From positions 1 through 54,035 of the forward strand of contig NZ_FWYD01000023.1 in assembly GCF_900176485.1 (NCBI RefSeq): a stretch of DNA of 54,035 nt. The letters are read 5' to 3'. Both the position numbers and the translations under genes were made by a program. This document shows positions 7,894 to 15,584 of this stretch, one piece after another. The notes beneath the pieces are model-generated. The model worked only from the letters and a program-made list of their open reading frames with translations. It was not told the origin of the DNA and made no database searches. How positions within the stretch are numbered: the first letter of the stretch is position 1; each line of letters begins with the position of its first letter. Source of the DNA: Primorskyibacter flagellatus (GTDB lineage: Bacteria > Pseudomonadota > Alphaproteobacteria > Rhodobacterales > Rhodobacteraceae).

Positions 7894-8720
7894 AGCAGAA
7901 CCATCCTGAGCTCAGTGTCCGGCGGCAGTGCAGCCTGCTGTCGCTGGCGCGCTCCAGCCTGTACTATCATCCACGCGGCGAAAGCGCCGAAAATCTGGCG
8001 TTCATGGCAATCATCGACCGCCAATTCTTGGAGACGCCTTGGTACGGCTCGCGGCAGATGGCCCGTCACATGCAGCGACAGGGCCACCAATGCGGGCGTC
8101 ATCGGCTGCGGCGGCTGATGAGGCTCATGCGCTTGGTGCCGATCTATCAGGAACCCAAGACAAGCAAGAAGCACCAGGCGCACAAGATTTATCCATACTT
8201 GCTCAGGGACTTGCTGATCACCCGCCCCAATCAGGTCTGGTGTACGGACATTACCTACATTCCGATGCGCCGTGGGTTCCTGTACCTGGTGGCGGTCATG
8301 GACTGGCACAGCCGGAAGATGCTGAGCTGGCGGCTGTCCAATTCCATGGAAGCGGGGTTCTGCATAGAAGCATTGAAGGAAGCGCTGGCCCGATATGGGG
8401 CGCCGGAAATATTCAATTCCGACCAGGGCTCGCAGTTCACCAGCACCGACTTCACTGACGTGCTGCACGACGCGAAGGTGAAGATCTCCATGGACGGGCG
8501 CGGTCGCTGGATCGACAACCGGATGATCGAGCGGCTCTGGCGCTCCTTGAAGTACGAATGCGTCTACCTGAACGCTTTCGAGACCGGTTCCGAGGCCCGC
8601 GACGGGATCGGCAACTGGATCACCTACTACAACGAAGAACGCCCACACTCATCGAACGGCTTGCTGACGCCTGCCGAGGCCTATGATATCCGCAACGACA
8701 AACTTAAGGCCGCTGCCTGA
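7890..8720 (+). CDS. IS3-family OrfB transposase
   Basis: A 276-residue OrfB with the N-terminal HTH_21 region (QCSLLSLARSSLYYHP), and an rve integrase core carrying the DDE triad: WCTDITYIPM, FNSDQGSQFTS and MIERLWRSLKYE. The C-terminus YYNEERPHSSNGLLTPAEAY is standard. OrfB itself looks complete, but the OrfAB fusion that is the true transposase cannot be made because orfA is split by IS66. The GTG start overlaps the orfA stop. Confidence 0.93.
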   Translation: MKQNHPELSVRRQCSLLSLARSSLYYHPRGESAENLAFMAIIDRQFLETPWYGSRQMARHMQRQGHQCGRHRLRRLMRLMRLVPIYQEPKTSKKHQAHKIYPYLLRDLLITRPNQVWCTDITYIPMRRGFLYLVAVMDWHSRKMLSWRLSNSMEAGFCIEALKEALARYGAPEIFNSDQGSQFTSTDFTDVLHDAKVKISMDGRGRWIDNRMIERLWRSLKYECVYLNAFETGSEARDGIGNWITYYNEERPHSSNGLLTPAEAYDIRNDKLKAAA

Positions 8721-8782
8721 CATGAAAACAATGCTATAGCTTAGCCCGGCGGAAAACTGGTCGAAGTTCCAGGACCACCTCT

Positions 8783-8931
8783 ATCGACCATGCCTTGAGT
8801 CGCTCCATGTCGTGGCACTTGCGCTTGCCCAGTATGGCCAGCGTCGTGCGGAAGTCATGCGGGGTAAATTCCCGCATCTGGACTGAGACGAAGGTGGAGC
8901 GGATGATCTTGTTCAGCTTGCCTCCGTTCGC
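8783..8931 (-). pseudogene. Tyrosine recombinase, internal fragment
   Basis: On the minus strand the sequence reads NGGKLNKIIRSTFVSVQ followed by FTPHDFRTTLAILGKRKCHD and ERLKAWS. HDFR is the His-x-x-Arg catalytic box of tyrosine recombinases. The reading continues into the C-terminal fragment at 4627-4749 after removal of the IS3 element. Upstream, a TAA at 8932-8934 and then unrelated sequence end the similarity, so the N-terminal two thirds are missing or diverged. The gene is dead. Confidence 0.8.
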
Positions 8932-8934
8932 TTA

Positions 8935-9378
8935 GGGGTCGCGCAAAAGCCCAAGCACCGCCAAGCCGCTGTCCAGCGCATTTTGTTCGCACGGTTCAAC
9001 TCGACGGGCACTCAACCCCCGGGCAACGAATTCTCTTCCCCCAGCAGCGCGCCCGACGAAGCCAGTCGCTGGACGCTGCTTCTATCCGGCAGGGCCTAGC
9101 TGCCGAGGGCATCACGTGCCCATCGCGCGGCTGGATCGATACACCGAAGAGGGCCGCAAGTTTGATTAATGCCGTATTTACTCCAGAACAAAGAATGCTA
9201 CGAAACCGAGGCGTTGGGCTTTGCCCGGTGCGATTGATCAGGACTTGTCTGTCAGATAACTGCCTAGATAGCCTTTTGTTTGACCGGCATTTATCCGCAG
9301 CTTTAGCTCCAAGATATGGATGCATTAGCTCCTTCTTAGACTGCTTTTAGCTGGGCCCCATCTGCTTTTTTCACGCTC
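8935..9378. other. Gap between the broken recombinase and the satellite-like element
   Basis: No gene is supported in these roughly 440 bases. Frames on both strands are short, and none has recognisable domains. This stretch may hold the left junction of the tRNA-Ser element, but no copy of the tRNA 3' end was found here by eye. Confidence 0.4.
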
Positions 9379-9903
9379 TTACTTCGAGTTTGTCTCTGAC
9401 TTATCTGCCGCGTCTCCCTGGTAATGCTCGCGCAGTTTGGCGAGTTCGGCTTCGATTTGTTCCTTCGTCATGCCCCGAACGGCGGTGTGGTGATGGGCCA
9501 TGAGCTCCATCATACCCGGTCGCATGACGTGTTCGTAGTGCCCGGCCGTGTTGCGCGGGTTGTCGCCCCAGGTGTCGGGGAAACGCGTCCGCAGGATTCT
9601 AATGAGCGGTTTGGCGTCTCCCTCACCTCCAAATGCCATACGGACCGCCTTACCGGTCCAGTAGGCCGCCAGAGCGGTCCAGGCGATGCAGCAGGCTTCG
9701 TCAAATTCGGGGTAGCGCGCAGCCCAGTTGTACATGGTCGACATGGAGACCCCCATCTCGGAGCACCAAGCCTCGGGGAACTGGCCCTCGCGTGCCATGC
9801 GCTTGACGATCTCACAATATTCGGGCCGGTACTTTAGAGCATTTTTTGCCCGCGGATCGGCCGTGAGCGGCACGATGTTGCTGCGCTTTCGACTGTGCGT
9901 CAT
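9379..9903 (-). CDS. Terminase small-subunit-like HTH protein
   Basis: The 174-residue protein starts at ATG 9903, preceded by AAGGA at suitable distance; the longer frame to 9975 has no such site. Residues about 25-75 form a helix-turn-helix of the small-terminase type (YRPEYCEIVKRMAREGQF, WCSEMGVSMSTMYNWAARYPEF), followed by a helical oligomerisation region and an acidic Lys/Glu-rich tail. Small terminases recognise pac/cos DNA and deliver it to the large subunit; no large subunit is present. In phage satellites a stand-alone TerS redirects a helper phage's packaging. It is the last gene of a same-strand run that begins at the integrase. Confidence 0.6.
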   Translation of the reverse strand: MTHSRKRSNIVPLTADPRAKNALKYRPEYCEIVKRMAREGQFPEAWCSEMGVSMSTMYNWAARYPEFDEACCIAWTALAAYWTGKAVRMAFGGEGDAKPLIRILRTRFPDTWGDNPRNTAGHYEHVMRPGMMELMAHHHTAVRGMTKEQIEAELAKLREHYQGDAADKSETNSK

Positions 9904-10206
9904 GACAAGGATCCTTCGATACGCTGGCTGTGGAGAATCGTCATCCGAGGAACCCCATAAGCGGGCCGACTGCAAAATACATCGACCAAACTTTGACGCT
10001 CGACATCACGTTCTGGCACGCGGTCGGTGACTTCATGCCCCGACCGGGTAAGTTGCTGACTCGTAAGAGGTACTGGTTTCGACAGCCGGACAAAACCGAC
10101 ATTACCGACAAAACCTTCATCAAGACGGCTTCTGTCAGTTTCGTCAGTTTTGTCCGGACCGACGTTGCCAAACGTTCAGCTGCCAACCATTGGGTCATGT
10201 TTGATC
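9904..10206. other. Intergenic region with repeats between TerS-like and DUF3987 genes
   Basis: About 300 bases separate two genes on the same strand. The left half shows nothing. The right half holds a long imperfect palindrome made of GACAAAAC-type units (see the entry at 10086-10157). A plus-strand frame across it would encode repeated Lys-Thr-Asp and Ser-Phe-Val units but lacks gene-like flanks. Confidence 0.5.
10086..10157. repeat. 72-bp imperfect palindrome with iterated GACAAAAC units
   Basis: CCGGACAAAAC at 10086-10096 is the exact reverse complement of GTTTTGTCCGG at 10147-10157. Inside, CCGACAAAAC repeats on the left and GTCAGTTTCGTCAGTTTTG repeats on the right, so the whole can fold into a long hairpin. 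Such an arrangement could be a transcript hairpin, a replication origin with iterons, or a packaging signal; none is proven. Confidence 0.6.
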
Positions 10207-11691
10207 TCAATGTAGCGCCGGGTTGACCGCAAACAGTCGTTGTGGGCGTCCCCCCTTAGCGCCCGGTGGTGTCTCCATTGGGCGTATACAGTCACCTTCG
10301 TCCAGGAGCGCGAGCGCCGGATTGAGTTGTGCCTTGGTGCCCAAACCTGCGCGGTCGAGCCGCAGTACATCTCGTGAACTGAAGCTCCTCCAAGCCTGAT
10401 CCCGGATGATGCCCACCAAACGCCGTGCCGCGCGTTCCGCTTTCGATATCGCCGCGTCCGCGTAAGCGCGCTGCGCCATCGGCAGGAGATATGCCTCAAC
10501 CAGCGTCGTTGCCCTGCCAAATTCCAATGCCGAAATCTCTCGAGGCTCGTCCTTGTCATCTAATGCCCAGCCAAGGAAGGCTAGAACCAGAGACAGGCGT
10601 GCAGCGAGCCCTGGCAACTTGCCAATAAAGGACAACATCAGCCCTTCGGTCTCAGCTTCCAGGCAACGCATTCGCTGGCGGAAACCTTGCAAAAGATCGC
10701 GCGCATCCTCGGCGAAGGGAATAAAGTCAGACTGTGTCTCGCCTTCTTTGCTTGTAATAAAATCGAGAGACAGAAGTTTGCTCAATATCCGTTCCATCAG
10801 GATTTCGTCTGTCCCTGACCGAGGGCGGCGCAAGGGCGCGGGGTCCGGCCAGATCGGCACGAAGCGCGCCAACAGCCCGTCATCGTCGGACTTGAACAGC
10901 AGGCTCTTCAACCGGTCAGGCTGGATTCCCCCGCAAACGCCCACCGCGAGTCGGTCAATTGTCAGGGAATCCCTCCCCATTCGCTCTACTGTAAAGTTTC
11001 GGCCGCCGAAGGCCTCGATCCAGAACGGCCGGTCGCTGGCACCACCAGAGTAGCGTTGCATGTCTTGCAACCATCCTGCCAGTTCATCGCGTAGCTGCAG
11101 GACGCCCCGAGGTTGCTGCGCGAGGATCACTCCGAGCCGCTCGATCGTGGCGTCGTTTATCACCAGCCTGGGAACATGCGGAGACGTGCCGGCATTCGCT
11201 TCTTCTGGTCGTTTCGGCGGCGTGTCGCCCGCCTTAATCGCTGCCTTTGCTGTTTCCTTCCATGCGGCTTCGGCCAATTTCGCAAGGTCAGCCTTTGCGG
11301 ACCAAGCTTTATATTCTGCGTGCGCCGCCTCGCGCAGGCGGCGTTCGATCGACCGCAGCGGCTGCATAATAGCATCGATTGCTGGTGATTTTCCTGAACT
11401 GGGGAGTCCGACGCACATGGTCCAGATGATGGGCGGTTCAGCCCAGCCCTGCCAAGGCGAAACCCACCGAGTATTGCCGATAGCCGCGCCGCCCACGGTC
11501 ATAAGGGTTGCAAAGATGTAGTCTGGCGGCGCTCCTTTCGCCTCCGCGGCATCTTTTACCCATTTCGAGAGGCACGGCCCCAGCACGTCGCGCAGCGGAA
11601 GTTCTGGCGCAGGCGGCAAGTCTGTGCGCAAAAAGCGTTCCGAGGGTTCTGGCCAGTCGGGTGTGAAGGGTATCGGTTCCGGGGCACTCAT
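10207..11691 (-). CDS. DUF3987 family ATPase/helicase-like protein
   Basis: A 494-residue protein of the DUF3987 type found with primase-like genes in prophages and integrative elements. Visible features are GLPSSGKSPAID near residue 95 (a Walker A-like loop), a Lys/Glu/Ala-rich helical insert (about 110-165), QLRDELAGWLQDMQRY and FWIEAFGGRNFTVERMGRDS (core of the family, about 200-245), and GLLARFVPIWP. The C-terminus contains a winged-helix-like tail. The ATG at 11691 overlaps the stop of the primase-like gene (ATGA), so they are co-translated. Likely role: element replication, with the upstream Toprim protein. The biochemical function of the family is not settled. Confidence 0.82.
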   Translation of the reverse strand: MSAPEPIPFTPDWPEPSERFLRTDLPPAPELPLRDVLGPCLSKWVKDAAEAKGAPPDYIFATLMTVGGAAIGNTRWVSPWQGWAEPPIIWTMCVGLPSSGKSPAIDAIMQPLRSIERRLREAAHAEYKAWSAKADLAKLAEAAWKETAKAAIKAGDTPPKRPEEANAGTSPHVPRLVINDATIERLGVILAQQPRGVLQLRDELAGWLQDMQRYSGGASDRPFWIEAFGGRNFTVERMGRDSLTIDRLAVGVCGGIQPDRLKSLLFKSDDDGLLARFVPIWPDPAPLRRPRSGTDEILMERILSKLLSLDFITSKEGETQSDFIPFAEDARDLLQGFRQRMRCLEAETEGLMLSFIGKLPGLAARLSLVLAFLGWALDDKDEPREISALEFGRATTLVEAYLLPMAQRAYADAAISKAERAARRLVGIIRDQAWRSFSSRDVLRLDRAGLGTKAQLNPALALLDEGDCIRPMETPPGAKGGRPQRLFAVNPALH

Positions 11692-12569
11692 GCGGTACCC
11701 CTTTTCGTAATAAGGACATCATTCCAGTCGCAGCGGTTAGGAGCGGGTAGCAGCGAGACGTCCCAGCCGGTCGCATGCGCCCGTTCGGCCAACGCAACCG
11801 CGGCCGCCTGCCCAGCGGGGTCGCCATCGGATGCTACGATCAGCTGACCTGGTTTCGAGGGCAGCGAAAGGGCGCGCATCCCAGACGTGGAGAGCGCAGC
11901 CCAGACAGTTGCCGGATCTTGCAGCAACCCGCAGGACAGGCTGAGTGCGGTTTCGATGCCCTCGGCCACGGCCAGCGCACCGGGGATGTCAGATAGTCTG
12001 ACTGCACCACCGGCAACAGCGCCGAGCATCGCTTTGGCGGGCTTGATCGCTGCCTTGCCGCGCCCGTCGCTGCGCAGGTAGGTCCGGTGTACCGCGAAGC
12101 CGTCGCCGCCCACTACGAGCGCCACCAGAGCGGGATGTCGGGTCGCGGTCGCCCCGTGCCAGCATGCGGATTGAAAGCGCAGCGTCTCCGGCAGCGGGCA
12201 GGTGATGCCGCGGGTGCGCAGGTAGATCTCGGCGAGGCTACCGCCAATCGATTGCGTCGCATCCCAGATTCGGCGCGCCTGGACGGCACGATTGACGGCT
12301 TTGGCCCGTCGGGCCGCCTCTCGACGTGGAATCTCAAAGGGATCGGGCGGCGCTACATTGCCAGAGACAATACCCCCGGCCGCGAGAATATCGCGGAAGG
12401 CACAGTCCGATTTCTTGCAGTGCAGCAGCAACTTGCCACCTGCATCAGAGATTGTCAGCGCGGTCTGATGCCTTCGCATCTCGGGCTGACAGACGGGGCA
12501 CGGTGCAGTTCCATAGGCACCGTGCCAGTGCCCTCCAAGCCGTTGGGCGAGAGTGCGAGCATCACTCAC
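11688..12569 (-). CDS. Toprim/zinc-finger primase-like protein
   Basis: The protein begins with a zinc-ribbon region, CPVCQPEMRRHQ...CKKSDC (about residues 24-60), of the kind used by primases to read DNA. It ends with a Toprim domain: VAEGIETALS carries the catalytic Glu and VASDGDPAGQAAA the DxD pair. That is the organisation of P4/DUF7146-type primases of phages and islands. GTG 12569 is chosen as start because GGGAGG lies seven bases upstream and the family similarity begins there, though the frame is open to 12749. About 293 residues result. It overlaps the DUF3987 gene by four bases. Confidence 0.8.
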   Translation of the reverse strand: MSDARTLAQRLGGHWHGAYGTAPCPVCQPEMRRHQTALTISDAGGKLLLHCKKSDCAFRDILAAGGIVSGNVAPPDPFEIPRREAARRAKAVNRAVQARRIWDATQSIGGSLAEIYLRTRGITCPLPETLRFQSACWHGATATRHPALVALVVGGDGFAVHRTYLRSDGRGKAAIKPAKAMLGAVAGGAVRLSDIPGALAVAEGIETALSLSCGLLQDPATVWAALSTSGMRALSLPSKPGQLIVASDGDPAGQAAAVALAERAHATGWDVSLLPAPNRCDWNDVLITKRGTA

Positions 12570-12634
12570 TGGACGCCCTCCCGCAAAGGTAGCCCGCTCG
12601 TCGATTGACCATAAAAGAGCTATGAGCCATCTGT

Positions 12635-12835
12635 TCACGCATCGGGATCGACCCGGTTTGCCTCGGCCCATGCGTTCAGGTCCGCGCCGCGATAGATGAT
12701 CTTGCGACCAAGGCGATAGAAGGCCGGGCCGACCCCCTTGTGGCGCCACTGCGCCAGTTTCGCCCTATCTCCAATCAGCTCCAAATCGATGTCACCGAGA
12801 ACGTAGCTGCGCGCGTCGTCGAAAAGTTTTGGCAT
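12635..12835 (-). CDS. AlpA-like helix-turn-helix protein
   Basis: A 66-residue DNA-binding protein of the AlpA/excisionase type: the segment LIGDRAKLAQWRHKGVGPAFYRLGRKIIYRGADLNAWAEANR reads as a MerR-like winged helix. A GGAG site precedes the ATG at 12835. AlpA proteins in integrative elements activate excision or the element's replication operon. Here it lies directly upstream of the primase-like gene, as expected for a transcriptional switch of the element. Confidence 0.78.
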   Translation of the reverse strand: MPKLFDDARSYVLGDIDLELIGDRAKLAQWRHKGVGPAFYRLGRKIIYRGADLNAWAEANRVDPDA

Positions 12836-12972
12836 TTGTTCCGCTCCGTATATGTCTGAAACGGATCTAAGCGGATCATTTTATACTGAAAACGGCTCAT
12901 CAAATGACAAAATCTGGCCGCACACCTTCTTTATGGTTCGGCGTCCAGGATGGTTTTTCCACAATTCGGGAG

Positions 12973-13722
12973 TCAGTCCTCCGGTACGGAGGATTTCGAC
13001 CTTAGCGCCTCGAATATGTGTAGATCGTAGATCGGCAGCCGCACAATATCTTCATCTGTCAGTTGCTTCAAAGCCCATTCTCCGGGGCGGCGGATTTCGC
13101 CCTTGATCTCCAGAGCCTCGAAAGTTTCCTCCAGCGCCCTGCCGTAATCGGTTGACGGGTGCCCTCCATCAGAAGCGGTGCCGAGCGTTGGCTTTCTGCC
13201 GGTTCGCCCAGCCACCAGTTTGGCCAATCTCAACGCAATCGTCCTGGCATAGGCATTTGGTGGGCGTCCCCTTTTGCTCCAGGTTTTCTCCAAACGAGCA
13301 TCAAGATCCGCCCGCCTTCGCTCCGCCAATCTCTGAATTCCGCCCAGCAAGGTGGCCGAAGACCCCCAAGCGCCAACCTTTGCCGCTCCGTCGATGACCA
13401 GGTCGGTCGGGTCCTCAACCATCCGCTTGGCAGCGTACCGTCTTGCCTCGGAATCCACATATTGCATCAAGGGCAAGCCAACCTTCTTTTCAGCGTCTTT
13501 TCCGAGCAAGGGGGAGCGCAACAGCGGCACCAGAACGTTTAGCTGAGAGAGGAGTTTTTCTATCAGTTCTATTTCCGCCAAAAGTTCCCCCTTGGTTTCG
13601 TGCAGGTCCGGATTGTCGATGTCGAAAGGCGGCTGATGCGCGCCGAATCCGACGCCCGGCGGAATGTCGAAATATCGTCCAACAATCTCGTTCAGGCGTT
13701 TGACGGTGTCTTTGCCGCGCAT
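12973..13722 (-). CDS. Hypothetical protein of the integrative element
   Basis: A 249-residue, soluble, charged protein with no family recognised. It has long amphipathic segments (ETKGELLAEIELIEKLLSQLNVLVPLLR, RLAERRRADLDARLEKTW) and a basic KRGRPPNAYART stretch that may touch DNA. GGGGA precedes the ATG at 13722. It lies between integrase and alpA on the same strand, the place where such elements often carry regulators or cargo. Function unknown. Confidence 0.65.
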   Translation of the reverse strand: MRGKDTVKRLNEIVGRYFDIPPGVGFGAHQPPFDIDNPDLHETKGELLAEIELIEKLLSQLNVLVPLLRSPLLGKDAEKKVGLPLMQYVDSEARRYAAKRMVEDPTDLVIDGAAKVGAWGSSATLLGGIQRLAERRRADLDARLEKTWSKRGRPPNAYARTIALRLAKLVAGRTGRKPTLGTASDGGHPSTDYGRALEETFEALEIKGEIRRPGEWALKQLTDEDIVRLPIYDLHIFEALRSKSSVPED

Positions 13723-13831
13723 CCGGTCAATTTCCCCAACTGTATTTGGAACATGGATGATGCGCTCTTCTGCGGTTTCGGCTGGCGCACTGGTCTGGAC
13801 ATAAATGTAACCGACGCCTGACTTTTGTCAT

Positions 13832-15046
13832 TTACTTTCCGTCCAGCGTCGCACCCGGCAGCGCAATAACCGTGCCCTCTGAGCCGGTTACATGGCTTGA
13901 CCACCGATCCATCAGCACCCGCCGCTTTTCCAGCATGTCCGACCGCGCATAGGCCCTTTCGACATCTGACCCGACTCGGTGCGACAGGCTCAATTCGGCG
14001 ACTTCGCGTCGCGCGCCCGCGACTTCGGACGCCCAATCGCGGAAGGTGGAGCGGAAGCCGTGGACCGTGACGCCCTCGACATTCATTCGGCGCAACAGCA
14101 TCAGCATTGCCATATTCGACAGCGGCTTGTGGCGTTTCTGGCCCTCGAAGACGTATTCCGATTGCATCGCGCGCAGCGGCTCGATGATCGCCAGCATCTC
14201 GTCGGTCAGCGGAACGCGGTGATCTTCGCCGGTTTTCATCCGCAGCGCAGGACAGGTCCAGACCCGCGCGTCGCTGTCGATCTCATCCCATGTCATGCCC
14301 AGCACTTCGCTGGTGCGCGATCCGGTCAGACAGGTCAGCATCAGCGCCTTTGCCGCCATCGCGTTGCGGGTTTGCAGATCGGCATAGAAGGCTGGCACGT
14401 CCTGCCACGCCATCGCCTTGTGGTGTTTTACCTTGGCTTTGACCTTGGGCAGAGACCGGGCTTCCTTGATCGCCGTAACAGGGTTCTCGCCGGATCTGAA
14501 CCCCTTGGAGCGCGCCACGTCCAGCACCGTCTTGATCCTTTGCGCCAGACGCTTCGCCGTTTCGTGCTTTTCGGTCCAGATCGGCGCAAGGCACATCATC
14601 ACCTCGGGCTGGCCAATGCTGTCAATCGGCATCCGCCCGATCTTGGGAAAGGCATAGTCGCGCAGGGTGTTGATCCATTGTTGACCATGCTTGGCGTTTT
14701 TCCATGTCGGCATCCGGTCGATATGAACCTGCTGGGCAAACTCCTCGAAACTCTGCACCTCGCGCTTGGCGTTGTAGCGCGGGTTCAGGCCTTGCTTTGC
14801 CATGCGCCGATAATCCAGCGCCCGGTCGCGCGCTTGGTTCAGCGTGACAACATCCGCGCCGCCTAAGCCGAAGTCAGTGCGCAGCGGTGCGCCCTTCTTG
14901 TTCTTCTGCCCCTTGACCACAACCCGCACGATCCAACGCCGTGCCAAAGACGGATCAACCACCAGATAAAGCCCCGAGCCATCGCCATGCCGCCCCGGTC
15001 CAAGGTTCTCCACCAGCTTCTTGGTCAGCTTTCCAGTCAGGGCCAT
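13832..15046 (-). CDS. int: P4-type tyrosine integrase next to tRNA-Ser
   Basis: The 404-residue protein has the N-terminal arm-binding DUF4102 domain (about 5-90, LVENLGPGRHGDGSGLYLVV), a SAM-like core-binding domain (about 105-190) and a catalytic domain with Arg in LTGSRTSEVLGMTW, HGFRSTFRDWA (His-x-x-Arg), LSHRVGSDVERAYAR (His and the nucleophilic Tyr). ATG 15046 is preferred; the extension to 15142 does not fit the family. The gene lies 150 bases from the 3' end of tRNA-Ser and reads away from it, the usual layout for integrases that use a tRNA 3' end as attB. Confidence 0.92.
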   Translation of the reverse strand: MALTGKLTKKLVENLGPGRHGDGSGLYLVVDPSLARRWIVRVVVKGQKNKKGAPLRTDFGLGGADVVTLNQARDRALDYRRMAKQGLNPRYNAKREVQSFEEFAQQVHIDRMPTWKNAKHGQQWINTLRDYAFPKIGRMPIDSIGQPEVMMCLAPIWTEKHETAKRLAQRIKTVLDVARSKGFRSGENPVTAIKEARSLPKVKAKVKHHKAMAWQDVPAFYADLQTRNAMAAKALMLTCLTGSRTSEVLGMTWDEIDSDARVWTCPALRMKTGEDHRVPLTDEMLAIIEPLRAMQSEYVFEGQKRHKPLSNMAMLMLLRRMNVEGVTVHGFRSTFRDWASEVAGARREVAELSLSHRVGSDVERAYARSDMLEKRRVLMDRWSSHVTGSEGTVIALPGATLDGK

Positions 15047-15195
15047 CTCAAAATACCACGTTCCATACCACTCAAGAAAAGCATACGGGCAGTATCGAAA
15101 GAAATCCAACAAAAAGCAGAAACCGCGCAACCCCCGACACACAAAGAGAAAAGGCCACCCAAGGAGATCCGATCAAATCATGAAAAATGTGATAA

Positions 15196-15285
15196 TGGCG
15201 GAGGAGGTGGGATTCGAACCCACGGTACGCTTTCACGCACGCCGGTTTTCAAGACCGGTGCATTCGACCACTCTGCCACTCCTCC
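15196..15285 (-). tRNA. tRNA-Ser(UGA)
   Basis: On the minus strand the 90-nt sequence starts GGAGGAG and ends CTCCTCC-G-CCA, so the 3' CCA is encoded. It has a long variable arm typical of class II tRNAs, a T-arm with GGTTCGAATCC, and an anticodon loop CTTGAAA giving anticodon TGA. The 3' half is the probable attachment site of the adjacent integrase; the tRNA looks whole, so the island boundary lies within or just after its 3' end. Confidence 0.95.
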
Positions 15286-15584
15286 GGCGCGCGGTGGGTT
15301 GTCGTCTAGACCGGTCCGGGTGATTCTGAAAGCAAACTTTGCAGGCGGGTTTTTCCGCCGACAGCGCCGGGTGGACTTTCCATGCGCGGGATGACGCTGT
15401 AGGCTTTGGCCGTTGGCGCTTTCCCGCGCCTGTTGAGCATGAGGACCGGCACAACCGGCGCAGTCTCAAGGTCCGAGCAGGCAAAGGGTGACGCATGAAA
15501 AATTCTGGTGCAGCCGGCCTCTGGCGTGACCGATGCCGATATGGCAATCAACTGCACTCGCAACTGACTGGAGAACGCGCCGCG
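15286..15584. other. Intergenic region upstream of the dacF-type operon
   Basis: About 300 bases between the tRNA-Ser 5' end and the carboxypeptidase start. It should carry the tRNA promoter (minus strand) and the operon promoter (plus strand), but no clear -35/-10 pair was identified. A plus-strand in-frame extension to 15495 lacks a signal peptide and is not used. Confidence 0.4.

Larger units (their letters stand above)
4750..8782 (+). mobile_element. IS3-family insertion sequence, itself split by an IS66 element
   Basis: The ends share an imperfect inverted repeat: GGTGGTCGCAGGATTTCGGACCAGTT near the left and GGTGGTCCTGGAACTTCGACCAGTT read inwards from the right. The flanks carry a 5-bp direct repeat ATCGA. 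Without the IS66 insertion the element is about 1.27 kb, normal for IS3. orfA is split at codon 46 by the IS66; orfB is intact. The element inserted into a tyrosine recombinase gene lying on the opposite strand. Confidence 0.85.

Noticed and set aside
9930-10226. 98-codon plus-strand frame with Lys-Thr-Asp and Ser-Phe-Val repeats
   Set aside because: Its repeats follow from the DNA palindrome. It overlaps genes on the other strand at both ends and has no ribosome binding site. Kept only as a repeat.
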